From: JBCDGZ01 sp038750655
GTDB taxonomy: Bacteria > Bacteroidota > Bacteroidia > Chitinophagales > Saprospiraceae
Assembly (NCBI GenBank): GCA_038750655.1
Contig: JBCDGZ010000028.1
Span: 1-60,205 of the forward strand
Direction of reading: 5' to 3'
DNA: 60,205 nucleotides
Positions 35,242 through 42,769 of the stretch are shown piece after piece (position 1 is the first letter of the stretch; every line of letters begins with the position of its first letter). Position numbers and translations under genes: made by a program. Under the pieces are notes generated by a model. That model had not been told where the DNA came from and searched no databases. It worked only from the letters and a program-made list of their open reading frames with translations.

Positions 35242-35715
35242 TCAATATTCCACCCGGTCCTCCTTGGCTTCCCAGGCTTTAAATACAGCCAGCGCTTCCT
35301 CGCGGAGCAACTGCTGAGTGGTAATCTTCCGCTCCTCCACTGGCAGCGGAATCTCTTTGTAGATGAACTCATCATCGAATTGGATCGCGGCTGCATCCTT
35401 GCGCGAACAGCCAAAAAACACCTGCTTTGGTCGTGCCCAATAGATAGCGCCCAGGCACATCGGGCAGGGTTCGCAGGAGGTGTACAGAATACAGTCCTCC
35501 AACTGAAAATGCCCCAGGTGCTGACAAGCATCGCGAATGGCGACGACCTCCGCATGGGCCGTAGGGTCGTTAGTGGAGGTTACCCGATTGTTGCCCCGGC
35601 CGATGATCTCGCCATTTTGTACGACAACTGCTCCGAAGGGGCCGCCTTCGCCGCTTTGCATACCTTCCATAGCTAGTCGGATGGCTTCACGCATGTATCT
35701 TTGATGTTCTTTCAT
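35242..35715 (-). CDS. guaD: Guanine deaminase, cytidine-deaminase fold
   Basis: This 157-aa zinc hydrolase is very close by eye to the Bacillus GuaD type, which converts guanine to xanthine in purine salvage. The zinc site is H54 with catalytic E56 (TAHAEV) and C84/C87 (SCEPCPMC). The GuaD-typical stretches NDPTAHAEVVAIRDAC and LGAIYWARPKQVFFG are present, together with the C-terminal FIYKEI segment and final EY residues. This separates it from TadA. It is cytoplasmic and sits upstream of lspA in a possible two-gene operon. Confidence 0.9.
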   Translation of the reverse strand: MKEHQRYMREAIRLAMEGMQSGEGGPFGAVVVQNGEIIGRGNNRVTSTNDPTAHAEVVAIRDACQHLGHFQLEDCILYTSCEPCPMCLGAIYWARPKQVFFGCSRKDAAAIQFDDEFIYKEIPLPVEERKITTQQLLREEALAVFKAWEAKEDRVEY

Positions 35716-35815
35716 GTCTTGGCGCCCCTCGCCACAATATTATAAAAAGTAAAACAAAATATTATCTTTAGTCAGGAATTCGTAATCCAACGTATTTTTA
35801 ACTCAAGCATACCGA

Positions 35816-37204
35816 ATGGAACCTGTATTTACCAATGATGCTATTGTTTTTGGACTTTTGATGATTGTGCTGGCTGGTATATTTTATACCTCTGGTTTGG
35901 ACAACCGCAGTTGGAAGAAATTCTACACCTATGTTCCGGCTTTACTGCTTTGCTACTTTGTTCCCGCGCTGCTGCATTGGCCCGCTGATCTGATCGCCGC
36001 ACATTGGTATTCTAATGACCTACTTGATCATTTGAACGACTTGGGGCAGGCCCTGCCGGAAAGTGGCATGTCCTTCTCAGAAATCCAGCAATGGATAAAA
36101 GATAATAATATTCCGGATACGAAGCAATTTGAAGGCCATTCACAGCTCTACTTTGTAGCCTCGCGCTATTTGCTGCCCGCCAGTTTGATCCTCTTGTGCT
36201 TGAGCATTGATTTGGAGGGCATCCGCAACTTGGGTCCCAAGGCTCTGATCATGTTCTTCGCAGCTACCTTCGGGATCATCATTGGAGGGCCAATTGCGCT
36301 GTTGATCATTTCTAACGTCGCTCCAGACCTAATTTCGGCCAGTACGGATGAGATTTGGCGGGGGCTGTCGACGGTAGCGGGGAGCTGGATTGGTGGTGGA
36401 GCCAACCAAACAGCGATGAAGGAAATTTTTGAAGTGGGGGATAATATTTTTGCTACGATGATCATTGTCGATGTCATTGTGGCCAATATCTGGATGGGAT
36501 TTCTGCTTTATGGGGCCAATATTTCGAAGCAAGTAGATCGATGGCTCAATGCCGATGCCTCGGCCATTGAAGACCTTAAACACCGGGTGGCGGATTACCG
36601 GGCCAGCATCGCCAAGATTCCGACGACGACTGGGCTTTTTGTGATGATGGGCTTGGCCTTCGCCGGAGTGGGGCTCTCGCATTGGGGGGCTGATGTGATG
36701 GTGCCGTTTATGAAAAATTTTAAAGAAACCCTCACTAGCCTGCGCCTTAATTCTTTGATGAGCGGTTTTTTCTGGCTGATTGTGATCTCTACGACCATCG
36801 GTTTGGGGCTTTCGTTTTCTAAGGCTCGGCGGATGGAGGGCATCGGCGCTTCGCGTTGGGGCTCTATATTTATTTATATCCTGGTGGCGACCATTGGTAT
36901 GAAAATGAACATTAGCGAGATTTTCCAAAACCTTGGTCTCTTTGCCATCGGTATCATTTGGATGTTGGTCCATGTCGCCATTCTGCTGATTGTTGCCAAG
37001 CTGATCAATGCGCCCTTTTTCTTTGTGGCAGTGGGCAGTCAGGCCAATGTAGGCGGGGCCGCCTCCGCGCCGATTGTAGCCTCGGCCTTCAGTCCTTCGC
37101 TGGCACCCGTTGGGGTCTTGATGGCCGTATTGGGCTATGCCTTGGGCACCTACGGCGCTATTATCTGTGCCTACTTAATGCAAGGCGTTGCAGCAGCGGG
37201 TTAG
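35816..37204 (+). CDS. DUF819 family integral membrane protein
   Basis: This 462-aa protein has roughly ten to eleven hydrophobic helices and matches the DUF819 (YjcL-like) family. Landmarks are SWIGGGANQTAMKEIF near residue 195 and VGSQANVGGAASAPIVAS near residue 405, two Gly/Asn-rich re-entrant-like motifs reminiscent of transporter substrate sites. The family function is unknown; a transporter is plausible. The residue 70-110 region is a soluble insert (QALPESGMSFSEIQQWIKDN). It is divergent from guaD across 100 bp and followed after 21 bp by a small acidic ORF on the same strand. Confidence 0.85.
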   Translation: MEPVFTNDAIVFGLLMIVLAGIFYTSGLDNRSWKKFYTYVPALLLCYFVPALLHWPADLIAAHWYSNDLLDHLNDLGQALPESGMSFSEIQQWIKDNNIPDTKQFEGHSQLYFVASRYLLPASLILLCLSIDLEGIRNLGPKALIMFFAATFGIIIGGPIALLIISNVAPDLISASTDEIWRGLSTVAGSWIGGGANQTAMKEIFEVGDNIFATMIIVDVIVANIWMGFLLYGANISKQVDRWLNADASAIEDLKHRVADYRASIAKIPTTTGLFVMMGLAFAGVGLSHWGADVMVPFMKNFKETLTSLRLNSLMSGFFWLIVISTTIGLGLSFSKARRMEGIGASRWGSIFIYILVATIGMKMNISEIFQNLGLFAIGIIWMLVHVAILLIVAKLINAPFFFVAVGSQANVGGAASAPIVASAFSPSLAPVGVLMAVLGYALGTYGAIICAYLMQGVAAAG

Positions 37205-37225
37205 AAAAGTAAAACAATACCTTTT

Positions 37226-37513
37226 ATGAAAATTGAATTCTCCGAAGAGCAATACCGCACCCTACTTCAAGTCCTTTACTGGGGCGAGTGCGTATCCAAC
37301 AGTTACAAATCCGAGATTGACGAGCAGGGCCAGCAGGTCGCCGCTTTGGAGCAGTACCTTTTTTCGAAAGCTAAAGAATTTGGCGCAGAGGATTGGATTG
37401 CCTTTGAAGAAGAAAAGAAGCTATTCTACCCTACTCAAGCCATGCAGGAAGCGACGCACCCCAAGGTGATTGAATTCGAGGAAACCATTCTGGCCCGCGA
37501 TAAGCTGAATTAA
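37226..37513 (+). CDS. Hypothetical acidic protein, 95 aa
   Basis: I do not recognise a named family. The protein starts MKIEFSEEQYRTLLQVLYWG and is helical, acidic and soluble, with no signal peptide. It lies 21 bp downstream of the DUF819 gene and is probably co-transcribed. Codon use is like its neighbours, supporting a real gene. A partial R2 repeat begins 2 bp after the stop codon. Confidence 0.75.
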   Translation: MKIEFSEEQYRTLLQVLYWGECVSNSYKSEIDEQGQQVAALEQYLFSKAKEFGAEDWIAFEEEKKLFYPTQAMQEATHPKVIEFEETILARDKLN

Positions 37514-37514
37514 G

Positions 37515-37529
37515 CCAAGTTGCGATGAA
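37515..37529. repeat. R2 partial copy
   Basis: CCAAGTTGCGATGAA repeats the left arm of the R2 element at 42065-42116. Only one arm is present here, just after the 95-aa gene. Confidence 0.4.
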
Positions 37530-37533
37530 GGAA

Positions 37534-37887
37534 TTAATTAGAGGTATCACTACTATCCATAGGTAGCAACGGCGCAATTGGGCTAGTATCCTGTGGCACC
37601 TCCACCACCGGCATCTCCGGCTTCACCGGCTTCTCCGGCCGTACAATGCTGTCCTCCTTGATCGCCTTAACGCTCAAGATTAGCAAAGAATCCACGATCT
37701 CATTGGCTCGCTCCATCGCCTTGCGGCGGCACTGCTTCACCCGATTCTGCCGGATTTTCTCCACTCGCTCGATAATCGCCTTATCCACCAACTGCTGCAC
37801 CTCCTCCGGCAATTTACGCTGCTGAAAGGCCGTCAAGGCCCCCAGGCCCAATACCAGGCCCAGCCATAACATCCTGGACTTATTCAT
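37534..37887 (-). CDS. Hypothetical exported or anchored protein, 117 aa
   Basis: No family recognised. An N-terminal hydrophobic segment (MNKSRMLWLGLVLGLGALTA) serves as signal anchor or signal peptide. A charged helical region (20-75) with alternating Lys/Arg/Glu follows, then a Pro-rich tail (RPEKPVKPEMPVVEVPQD). I chose ATG 37887, which overlaps the stop of the upstream lipoprotein gene by 8 bp (ATGAATAA), indicating translational coupling. The two small genes form an operon for envelope proteins of unknown role. The helical middle plus Pro-rich end resembles RNA polymerase-independent envelope accessory proteins, without any specific match. Confidence 0.65.
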   Translation of the reverse strand: MNKSRMLWLGLVLGLGALTAFQQRKLPEEVQQLVDKAIIERVEKIRQNRVKQCRRKAMERANEIVDSLLILSVKAIKEDSIVRPEKPVKPEMPVVEVPQDTSPIAPLLPMDSSDTSN

Positions 37888-38152
37888 CACCAATAATTTT
37901 TTGTATTTCCTCCAAGCGAATCTCCATAATCGAATCCTTGTACACCTCGACCATACTATCGAACTGCATCTTGCAAAGACTGTCCATCTCCGGCCCCAGC
38001 AGGGTCACCAAGTTCGCCACCGTCGTATCGATGTGGGTACGCTGGCTGGCCAGCAAGAAGGCCGGGTCCTCCTTACAGCCCCCACTGCTCAGCAGGCTGA
38101 GTAAGAGCAGCAGGCTCCCAAGCATCATCGCTATTTTTTGTGATCTGTTCAT
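37880..38152 (-). CDS. Hypothetical small lipoprotein, 90 aa
   Basis: The protein has a lipoprotein signal (MNRSQKIAMMLGSLLLLLS) with lipobox LSSGGC, giving C26 as the lipidated residue, an LspA substrate. The remaining 65 residues form a charged helical region (SQRTHIDTTVANLVTLLGPE). No family recognised. It is the first gene of a two-gene operon with the 37534 gene. Its start codon is only 3 bp from the end of repeat R1c, so its promoter must lie in or beyond that repeat. Confidence 0.7.
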   Translation of the reverse strand: MNRSQKIAMMLGSLLLLLSLLSSGGCKEDPAFLLASQRTHIDTTVANLVTLLGPEMDSLCKMQFDSMVEVYKDSIMEIRLEEIQKIIGDE

Positions 38153-38155
38153 CTG

Positions 38156-38317
38156 TTGGCGCCTTTGGCGCTCGGGTGGACGGTTGGCGCCTTTGGCGCT
38201 TAGGTGGACGGTGGACGGTGGACGGTGGACGGTATTATACGCTACTCACGTTCGCCGTCAACCGTCTACCGTCAACCAAGATGCCAAAGGCCCCGAAGGG
38301 ATGGCTATGCCACATCC
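38156..38317. repeat. R1c: MITE-like inverted-repeat element with heptamer tandem
   Basis: This is the third R1 copy. The left part has two GCGCCTTTGGCGCT-type blocks and four tandem heptamers GGTGGAC (38203-38230). The right part (ACCGTCTACCGTCAACC) is nearly complementary, and the reverse complement matches the heptamer array at 20 of 23 positions, so a long stem with a ~22-nt loop can form. Bases 38278-38315 repeat R1a 1521-1558. It fills the gap between the small lipoprotein gene start (38152) and the glycosyltransferase stop (38329). Confidence 0.8.
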
Positions 38318-38328
38318 CACCACCTCCT

Positions 38329-39048
38329 TTATTTAGTAAACAAATTATATTTCAAAATACAATAAATCGCTCTGAACCCATCTCGCCAACCGATCTTTTT
38401 GCCCTCCTCATACGAACGGCCATAATAAGAAATACCGACTTCATAGATGCGAATATCTTTGATCTTCGAGATTCGCGCGGTGACCTCCGGCTCAAAGCCA
38501 AAGCGGTTTTCTTGCAGCTTTAGGCCCTTGATGATGTCCGTTCGGAACAGCTTGTAGCAAGTCTCCATATCCGTCAGGTTGAGGTTGGTGAAGGCATTGG
38601 AGAGGAAAGTCAGGAACTGGTTGCCGATGGAGTGCCAGAAGAATAAAATTCGGTGCGGCTTACCCCCAACGAAGCGGGAACCGTAGACCACATCGGCAAA
38701 ACCTTCCAGAATAGGGCGCAGCAAGATGTTGTATTCAGCTGGATCGTACTCCAGGTCGGCATCCTGTATGATTAGAAAATCGCCCTCTGCATTGCGGATG
38801 CCCGTATGCAGGGCTGCCCCTTTGCCTTTATTTTTCTCGTGACTGAAATAGCGGATGTTAAAATGGGGATGGGCCGCCATATAGCTTTTAATGGCCTGCT
38901 CGGTTTGATCGGTGGAGCAATCATTGGTGATGATTACTTCTTTACTGACGCCACCGTGCAATTCAACCGCTCTGATTCTGTCTAGAATCAAGTGGATGGT
39001 CCTTTCTTCGTTGTATGCAGGAATAACTATTGATAGCTTTTGGCCCAT
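38329..39048 (-). CDS. Family 2 glycosyltransferase, dolichyl-phosphate-mannose-synthase type
   Basis: This 239-aa GT-A fold enzyme likely transfers a sugar from a nucleotide donor to a polyprenyl phosphate. Visible are the start LSIVIPAYNEERTI, the nucleotide-binding VIITNDCSTDQTEQ, KNKGKGAALHTGI, the metal-binding QDADLEYDPAEY (DAD), and GSRFVGGKPHRIL. There is no C-terminal membrane segment, so it is a soluble or peripheral DPM1-like form. It lies 62 bp from the AlkB-type gene on the same strand. Its 3' end abuts repeat R1c, which may form its mRNA terminus. The acceptor is not known. Confidence 0.9.
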   Translation of the reverse strand: MGQKLSIVIPAYNEERTIHLILDRIRAVELHGGVSKEVIITNDCSTDQTEQAIKSYMAAHPHFNIRYFSHEKNKGKGAALHTGIRNAEGDFLIIQDADLEYDPAEYNILLRPILEGFADVVYGSRFVGGKPHRILFFWHSIGNQFLTFLSNAFTNLNLTDMETCYKLFRTDIIKGLKLQENRFGFEPEVTARISKIKDIRIYEVGISYYGRSYEEGKKIGWRDGFRAIYCILKYNLFTK

Positions 39049-39109
39049 AAATTTGTGGATTCAGGGCAACAAAGATACTAAGTAAAGTCCAAAAATTAAT
39101 TGCCCTTTT

Positions 39110-40162
39110 TCATTCCTCCTTCGCCGCCGCATAGCGATCGACCTCCTTATTCATGCGCCGAAACCACAGCGGCGGCACCAGCGAAAGCAACATCGACCCC
39201 GGGTAGCCTAAAGGCAGCTGCGGACTTTCCTCAAAGCGCCGCAGCACCTGGTACTTGCGGGTGGCCTTGAAGTGATGATCCGAGTGGCGCGTCAGTTCAT
39301 AGAGGAAGATGCGGCCCAGCTCGTGGTCGGAATTCCAGGAGTGTTCGGGCGAGACTTTTTCGTAGCGGCCGCTGGCCAGCCTACGGCGACGCAGGCCGTA
39401 GTGCTCGATATAATTGACCGTTTCTAATAGCAAAAAGCCAAAAACAGCGGCTCCGATGGCGTAAGGCAAAATGGCCCAGCCAAAATAGAGGCCCAGGCCC
39501 AGCAGATAGCTTACTTGAATCAATTGATACCAAATCATCGCATTGCGCCAGTGGAATGCTGGCAGTTGTAGCCGTTGTAAACGCTCGGCCTCTAGCTTCC
39601 AGGCAGAAAAGTAGCTGCCAAAAACGGAGCGGAACCAAAAAGCGTAGAGCGATTCCCCCTTGCGAGCCGAAGCAGAATCCTCGTCAGTAGCCACATTGCG
39701 GTGATGCCCGCGATTGTGCTCGATGAAAAAATGCATATACAGCGCAGCAAGCAGCAGGGTTTTGGCCATCTGCTGCTCGTAGGTCGTCTGACGATGTCCC
39801 AGCTCGTGGGCAACGTTAATACCAATGGTACCTACTAGCACCCCAACATTAAGGGTCATCCAAAACAACTCGCCGCTACTAAGGCTAGTAGTGGTAATGG
39901 TGTGAAAAAAGAAAAACAGTACCCCATAGAGAATGGGAATATTGAGATAGAGCAGGATGTCGAAGAAAAAGTCGGTTCCCTTTTTGGCCTCTTCCGCCTG
40001 TGTCAAATTTTCGGTTGATTTAGGCAGCACTAATTCCAGTACCGGAATCATCACAAAGGCGACATAAAGGGCCCCTGGCGACCACCATCCGCCCCACTGA
40101 ATGCCCAGCACGGCCGCTAATGGCGCAACATAGGCCAGTAAGTATTTTGCATCTTTCCACAT
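39110..40162 (-). CDS. alkB: AlkB-type membrane di-iron alkane/fatty-acyl hydroxylase
   Basis: This 350-aa inner-membrane protein has about six hydrophobic helices and the full set of AlkB histidine boxes: HELGH at 119-123, EHNRGHH at 148-154, NYIEHYGLRR near 245, and RHSDHH near 300. These bind the non-haem di-iron centre that hydroxylates a terminal methyl group with O2. Length is slightly short of classical AlkB. No rubredoxin gene is adjacent, so electron donors are encoded elsewhere. In Bacteroidota such proteins might act on alkanes or lipids; the substrate is inference. Confidence 0.9.
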   Translation of the reverse strand: MWKDAKYLLAYVAPLAAVLGIQWGGWWSPGALYVAFVMIPVLELVLPKSTENLTQAEEAKKGTDFFFDILLYLNIPILYGVLFFFFHTITTTSLSSGELFWMTLNVGVLVGTIGINVAHELGHRQTTYEQQMAKTLLLAALYMHFFIEHNRGHHRNVATDEDSASARKGESLYAFWFRSVFGSYFSAWKLEAERLQRLQLPAFHWRNAMIWYQLIQVSYLLGLGLYFGWAILPYAIGAAVFGFLLLETVNYIEHYGLRRRRLASGRYEKVSPEHSWNSDHELGRIFLYELTRHSDHHFKATRKYQVLRRFEESPQLPLGYPGSMLLSLVPPLWFRRMNKEVDRYAAAKEE

Positions 40163-40308
40163 AAGTCAGAAGGTTATTTCCTCTAAAGTTATCATTTTCA
40201 AAGAAAAAATGCCAGAGAATCGAACCGATATTATGCAACGGTGTATAAAGGAGTGTTTGGTGCCAGATGCAGATCATTTTACAAAAAAATAAAAACACCG
40301 TTGATATA

Positions 40309-41454
40309 ATGAAAAATCTATTATACCTGCTTTTGTTCTTCTGCCCCTATCTGCTTTTCGGGCAGGCGGAAAAAGTCTACTCTATTGTCACCAAAAGCTA
40401 CCCCGTAGACTATTACGCTACCCAAGCTAAGCTATGGAAACAGAAAGTTGATCAGTCCAATAGCCCGGAGGCCTGGTTCAATTACTACACGGCCGTTCGG
40501 ATGGAAAATATACTGAAAAGCGAACGCGTCCACGACCTGGATGCCATCATTGAGGCCTGCCTCAAAGCCATCCCCAACACCTACGAAGCCCATTATATGT
40601 ACGCTTGGAATAAGGGCTACACTCCCGATGTGAAGGCCCATTTGAAAAAAGCGATGAAAATCAATCCTGAGCGGCACGAAGCCTGGTACCATATGCTAAG
40701 CTTCAGCATTCAAGACCTGGACTTAGAAGGTGCACAGCGATATGCTAAAAAAATATACGAGCAAAAAGCTTTTTCCCCTGGCATCGTCAACTGGAACTAC
40801 AATATGCTGATGTCGCTCGATAAGGATGCAATTCTGCTTACTCAAGGCGATAATGACACCTATCCAAGTCAAATTTTGAGCTATGCTGAAGGCATTCGCA
40901 CAGATGTCACGGTGATCAACTATCATATGCTTCTGCACTATAAGGATTATCGCGATAATACCTTTCGCAAGCTGGGCATCGCGCCACTTGATCTTGAAGA
41001 AGAGGCCGTTGCCCGCATGAGTACTTCCGATAAGTATCGCCTGCTTTGCCGGCACATCAAGAAAGATTATAAGAACCCCCTTTATATCAGCTGCCCGGTG
41101 TCGCGGCAGATTCAGGAAGATCTCAGCGATTCGCTGTACCTGGAAGGCCTGGCTTTCCGTTATTCTTCTAAGCCTTACGATAATATCCCCATCCTGGTCG
41201 ATAATTACGAAAATCGATTTATGATGGACTATCTCTCGGTGACTTGGCAACCAGACATCAGCGAGTCGGTTTTGAGAACGATGAATATGAACTACCTACC
41301 TGCTCTGATGTCCGTACTGCGGCACTATCAGGAGAATGATATGCCCGCTCAGTTCGAGAAGGTCAAAGCGTTGAGTCTAGCCATCGGCCAGGCTGGCGGA
41401 CGGGAAAAGGTCGTTAAAAAATATATCGCCAATTTAACTCAGCAAGGCAAGTAA
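40309..41454 (+). CDS. Secreted protein with TMEM260/DUF2723-like motif, function unknown
   Basis: This 381-aa protein begins with a signal peptide (MKNLLYLLLFFCPYLLFGQ); the ATG at 40309 is preferred over a 14-residue longer frame that would blunt it. Residues ~20-170 look TPR-like (ALKAIPNTYEAHYMYAW, NPERHEAWYHML). Near residue 190 the stretch TQGDNDTYPSQILSYAEGIR, continuing DVTVINYHML, closely resembles the GDNDTF...GVRTDVxVVN block of Bacteroidota DUF2723 (protein O-mannosyl-transferase TMEM260-like) proteins, but the membrane part is missing. It lies 4 bp upstream of the ECF sigma gene, so probably one operon. Confidence 0.8.
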   Translation: MKNLLYLLLFFCPYLLFGQAEKVYSIVTKSYPVDYYATQAKLWKQKVDQSNSPEAWFNYYTAVRMENILKSERVHDLDAIIEACLKAIPNTYEAHYMYAWNKGYTPDVKAHLKKAMKINPERHEAWYHMLSFSIQDLDLEGAQRYAKKIYEQKAFSPGIVNWNYNMLMSLDKDAILLTQGDNDTYPSQILSYAEGIRTDVTVINYHMLLHYKDYRDNTFRKLGIAPLDLEEEAVARMSTSDKYRLLCRHIKKDYKNPLYISCPVSRQIQEDLSDSLYLEGLAFRYSSKPYDNIPILVDNYENRFMMDYLSVTWQPDISESVLRTMNMNYLPALMSVLRHYQENDMPAQFEKVKALSLAIGQAGGREKVVKKYIANLTQQGK

Positions 41455-41458
41455 CGCT

Positions 41459-42043
41459 ATGTTCGGACGGCGTCAGCCATATAAAAAGCATCAAGATGAG
41501 CAGCTCCTGTCGCTAATTGCCTGCGGCAGCGAGCCAGCCTTTGAAGAGCTTTACCGCCGCTATGGAGCCAAAATGCACCGCTATTTCTACCGCATGCTCT
41601 ACCAAAGCCAGGAAATGGCGGATGACTTTACGCAGGACTTGTTTCTACGGGTCATTGAAAAGGCAAGGCAGTTTGATCCCTCGCGTTCTTGCTCCACCTG
41701 GCTGTACAGCATTGCCGGAAATTTGTGCAAGAACGAGTACCGACGGCAGGAAAGACTGAGTCGGCGTTTGGAGGTGGTAATGGCTAAGGCCGGGGACGCC
41801 ACCGTAGCGCCCTCCGCCAACCTGGACCAGCAGCTATTCCAGGAGCAGCTCAGCCGGGCCATCGATCAGCTCAAGCCCACCCATCGGGAGTGCTTTTTGC
41901 TGCGTTATCAGGAAGAGCTGCCCATTAGCAGTATTAGCGGTTTGCTGGGTTGCCCGGAGGGTACGGTGAAATCGAGACTGCATTATTGTTTGAAAAAACT
42001 AGCGTCGCAGCTGGAGGCCTTTAGGCCGGAAGCCCTGCGATAA
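41459..42043 (+). CDS. ECF RNA polymerase sigma factor
   Basis: This 194-aa extracytoplasmic-function sigma-70 factor has region 2 (~25-90: FEELYRRYGAKMHRYFYRML, then DDFTQDLFLRVIEKAR) and region 4 (~135-185: LKPTHRECFLLRYQEELPIS and CPEGTVKSRLHYCLKKL, the helix-turn-helix that reads the -35 element). No region 3, as usual for ECFs. It is 4 bp after the secreted 40309 gene and 85 bp before a single-pass membrane protein that is probably its anti-sigma factor. Its targets are unknown. Confidence 0.93.
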   Translation: MFGRRQPYKKHQDEQLLSLIACGSEPAFEELYRRYGAKMHRYFYRMLYQSQEMADDFTQDLFLRVIEKARQFDPSRSCSTWLYSIAGNLCKNEYRRQERLSRRLEVVMAKAGDATVAPSANLDQQLFQEQLSRAIDQLKPTHRECFLLRYQEELPISSISGLLGCPEGTVKSRLHYCLKKLASQLEAFRPEALR

Positions 42044-42064
42044 TTTTATAGGATATACTAAATA

Positions 42065-42116
42065 ACCCAAGTTGCGATGAACGAGCGTAAATGCGTCAGT
42101 GAATCGCAACTTGAAT
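42065..42116. repeat. R2 inverted-repeat hairpin between sigma and anti-sigma genes
   Basis: CAAGTTGCGAT (42068-42078) and ATCGCAACTTG (42103-42113) form a perfect 11-bp stem with a 24-nt loop. The left arm with flank, AACCCAAGTTGCGATGAACG, recurs at 60122-60143 with one change and partly at 37515. No T-run follows, so it is more likely an mRNA processing or stability element, or a mobile repeat, than a terminator. Confidence 0.65.
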
Positions 42117-42128
42117 TAAATAATTAAT

Positions 42129-42710
42129 ATGGAAAATACAGAACGGCCTTTGGATGAGCAGTTGGAGCAGCTGCTGCGTAGCAAGCGGTTTGCTGATTTG
42201 AATACACAGGAAAAAAGTCAGGTGTTGGACCAGCTGAGCCAGGAGGAGTACGAGCGTTATCACCATATCTTGCAGGGCAGTCGGACGCTTTTTGCTCAAC
42301 ATCCTGCGCCGCCGCCGATGGGCCCCAGGCTCAAGAATGCCTTATCGCAGAACCGCTTGCAATGCGATCAAAACAGCTACCTGCGCCAGCCCATCGCCGC
42401 CTGGAAGGCCGCTCTGACGGTTGCCGCAACGGCCCTACTCTTCCTCTTCATCGGACATAGCCAGGGCAAAAAGATGGTCGGCGAGCCGGTTTATGTTTAT
42501 AAAATCGATACGATCTATCAGGAAATGCCCTCTTTTACTTCCAACAAGAAAAAGGAGGATGGCACAGTTATCGCGACCCGTAAAACGTCCTTGCAGGCCA
42601 GCGAAAGCTATGCCGATAGTTCCAGCATTCCCGCAACTTTCCCCAGTGGCCGCAGCCGTTCACTGACAACAGATCGGGAGCTGATGACCTTTATGACCGA
42701 TGTTTACTAG
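42129..42710 (+). CDS. Putative anti-sigma factor, single-pass membrane protein
   Basis: This 193-aa protein has a cytoplasmic helical N-terminal part (1-95, LDEQLEQLLRSKRFADLNTQ), one transmembrane segment (~97-115, AALTVAATALLFLFIGH) and a Ser/Thr-rich periplasmic tail with YKIDTIYQE. Position right after the ECF sigma gene and this topology suggest it holds the sigma factor at the membrane. I see no zinc-binding anti-sigma (ZAS) motif, so assignment rests on context. It ends 59 bp before the MepA-like gene on the same strand. Confidence 0.65.
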   Translation: MENTERPLDEQLEQLLRSKRFADLNTQEKSQVLDQLSQEEYERYHHILQGSRTLFAQHPAPPPMGPRLKNALSQNRLQCDQNSYLRQPIAAWKAALTVAATALLFLFIGHSQGKKMVGEPVYVYKIDTIYQEMPSFTSNKKKEDGTVIATRKTSLQASESYADSSSIPATFPSGRSRSLTTDRELMTFMTDVY

Positions 42711-42769
42711 CTCCGCAATTTCGGCACAAGCGAGGACGTTTTCTAATCAACCAAACGAAGCCCTCGCCC

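Noticed and set aside
36329..36973. 214-codon minus-strand frame opposite the DUF819 gene
   Set aside because: His/Arg/Pro-rich antisense translation of a membrane protein gene; no supporting features.
38203..38230. Heptamer tandem considered as a phase-variable tract in a gene
   Set aside because: It lies outside coding sequence and within the R1c inverted repeat, so length change would not shift a reading frame.
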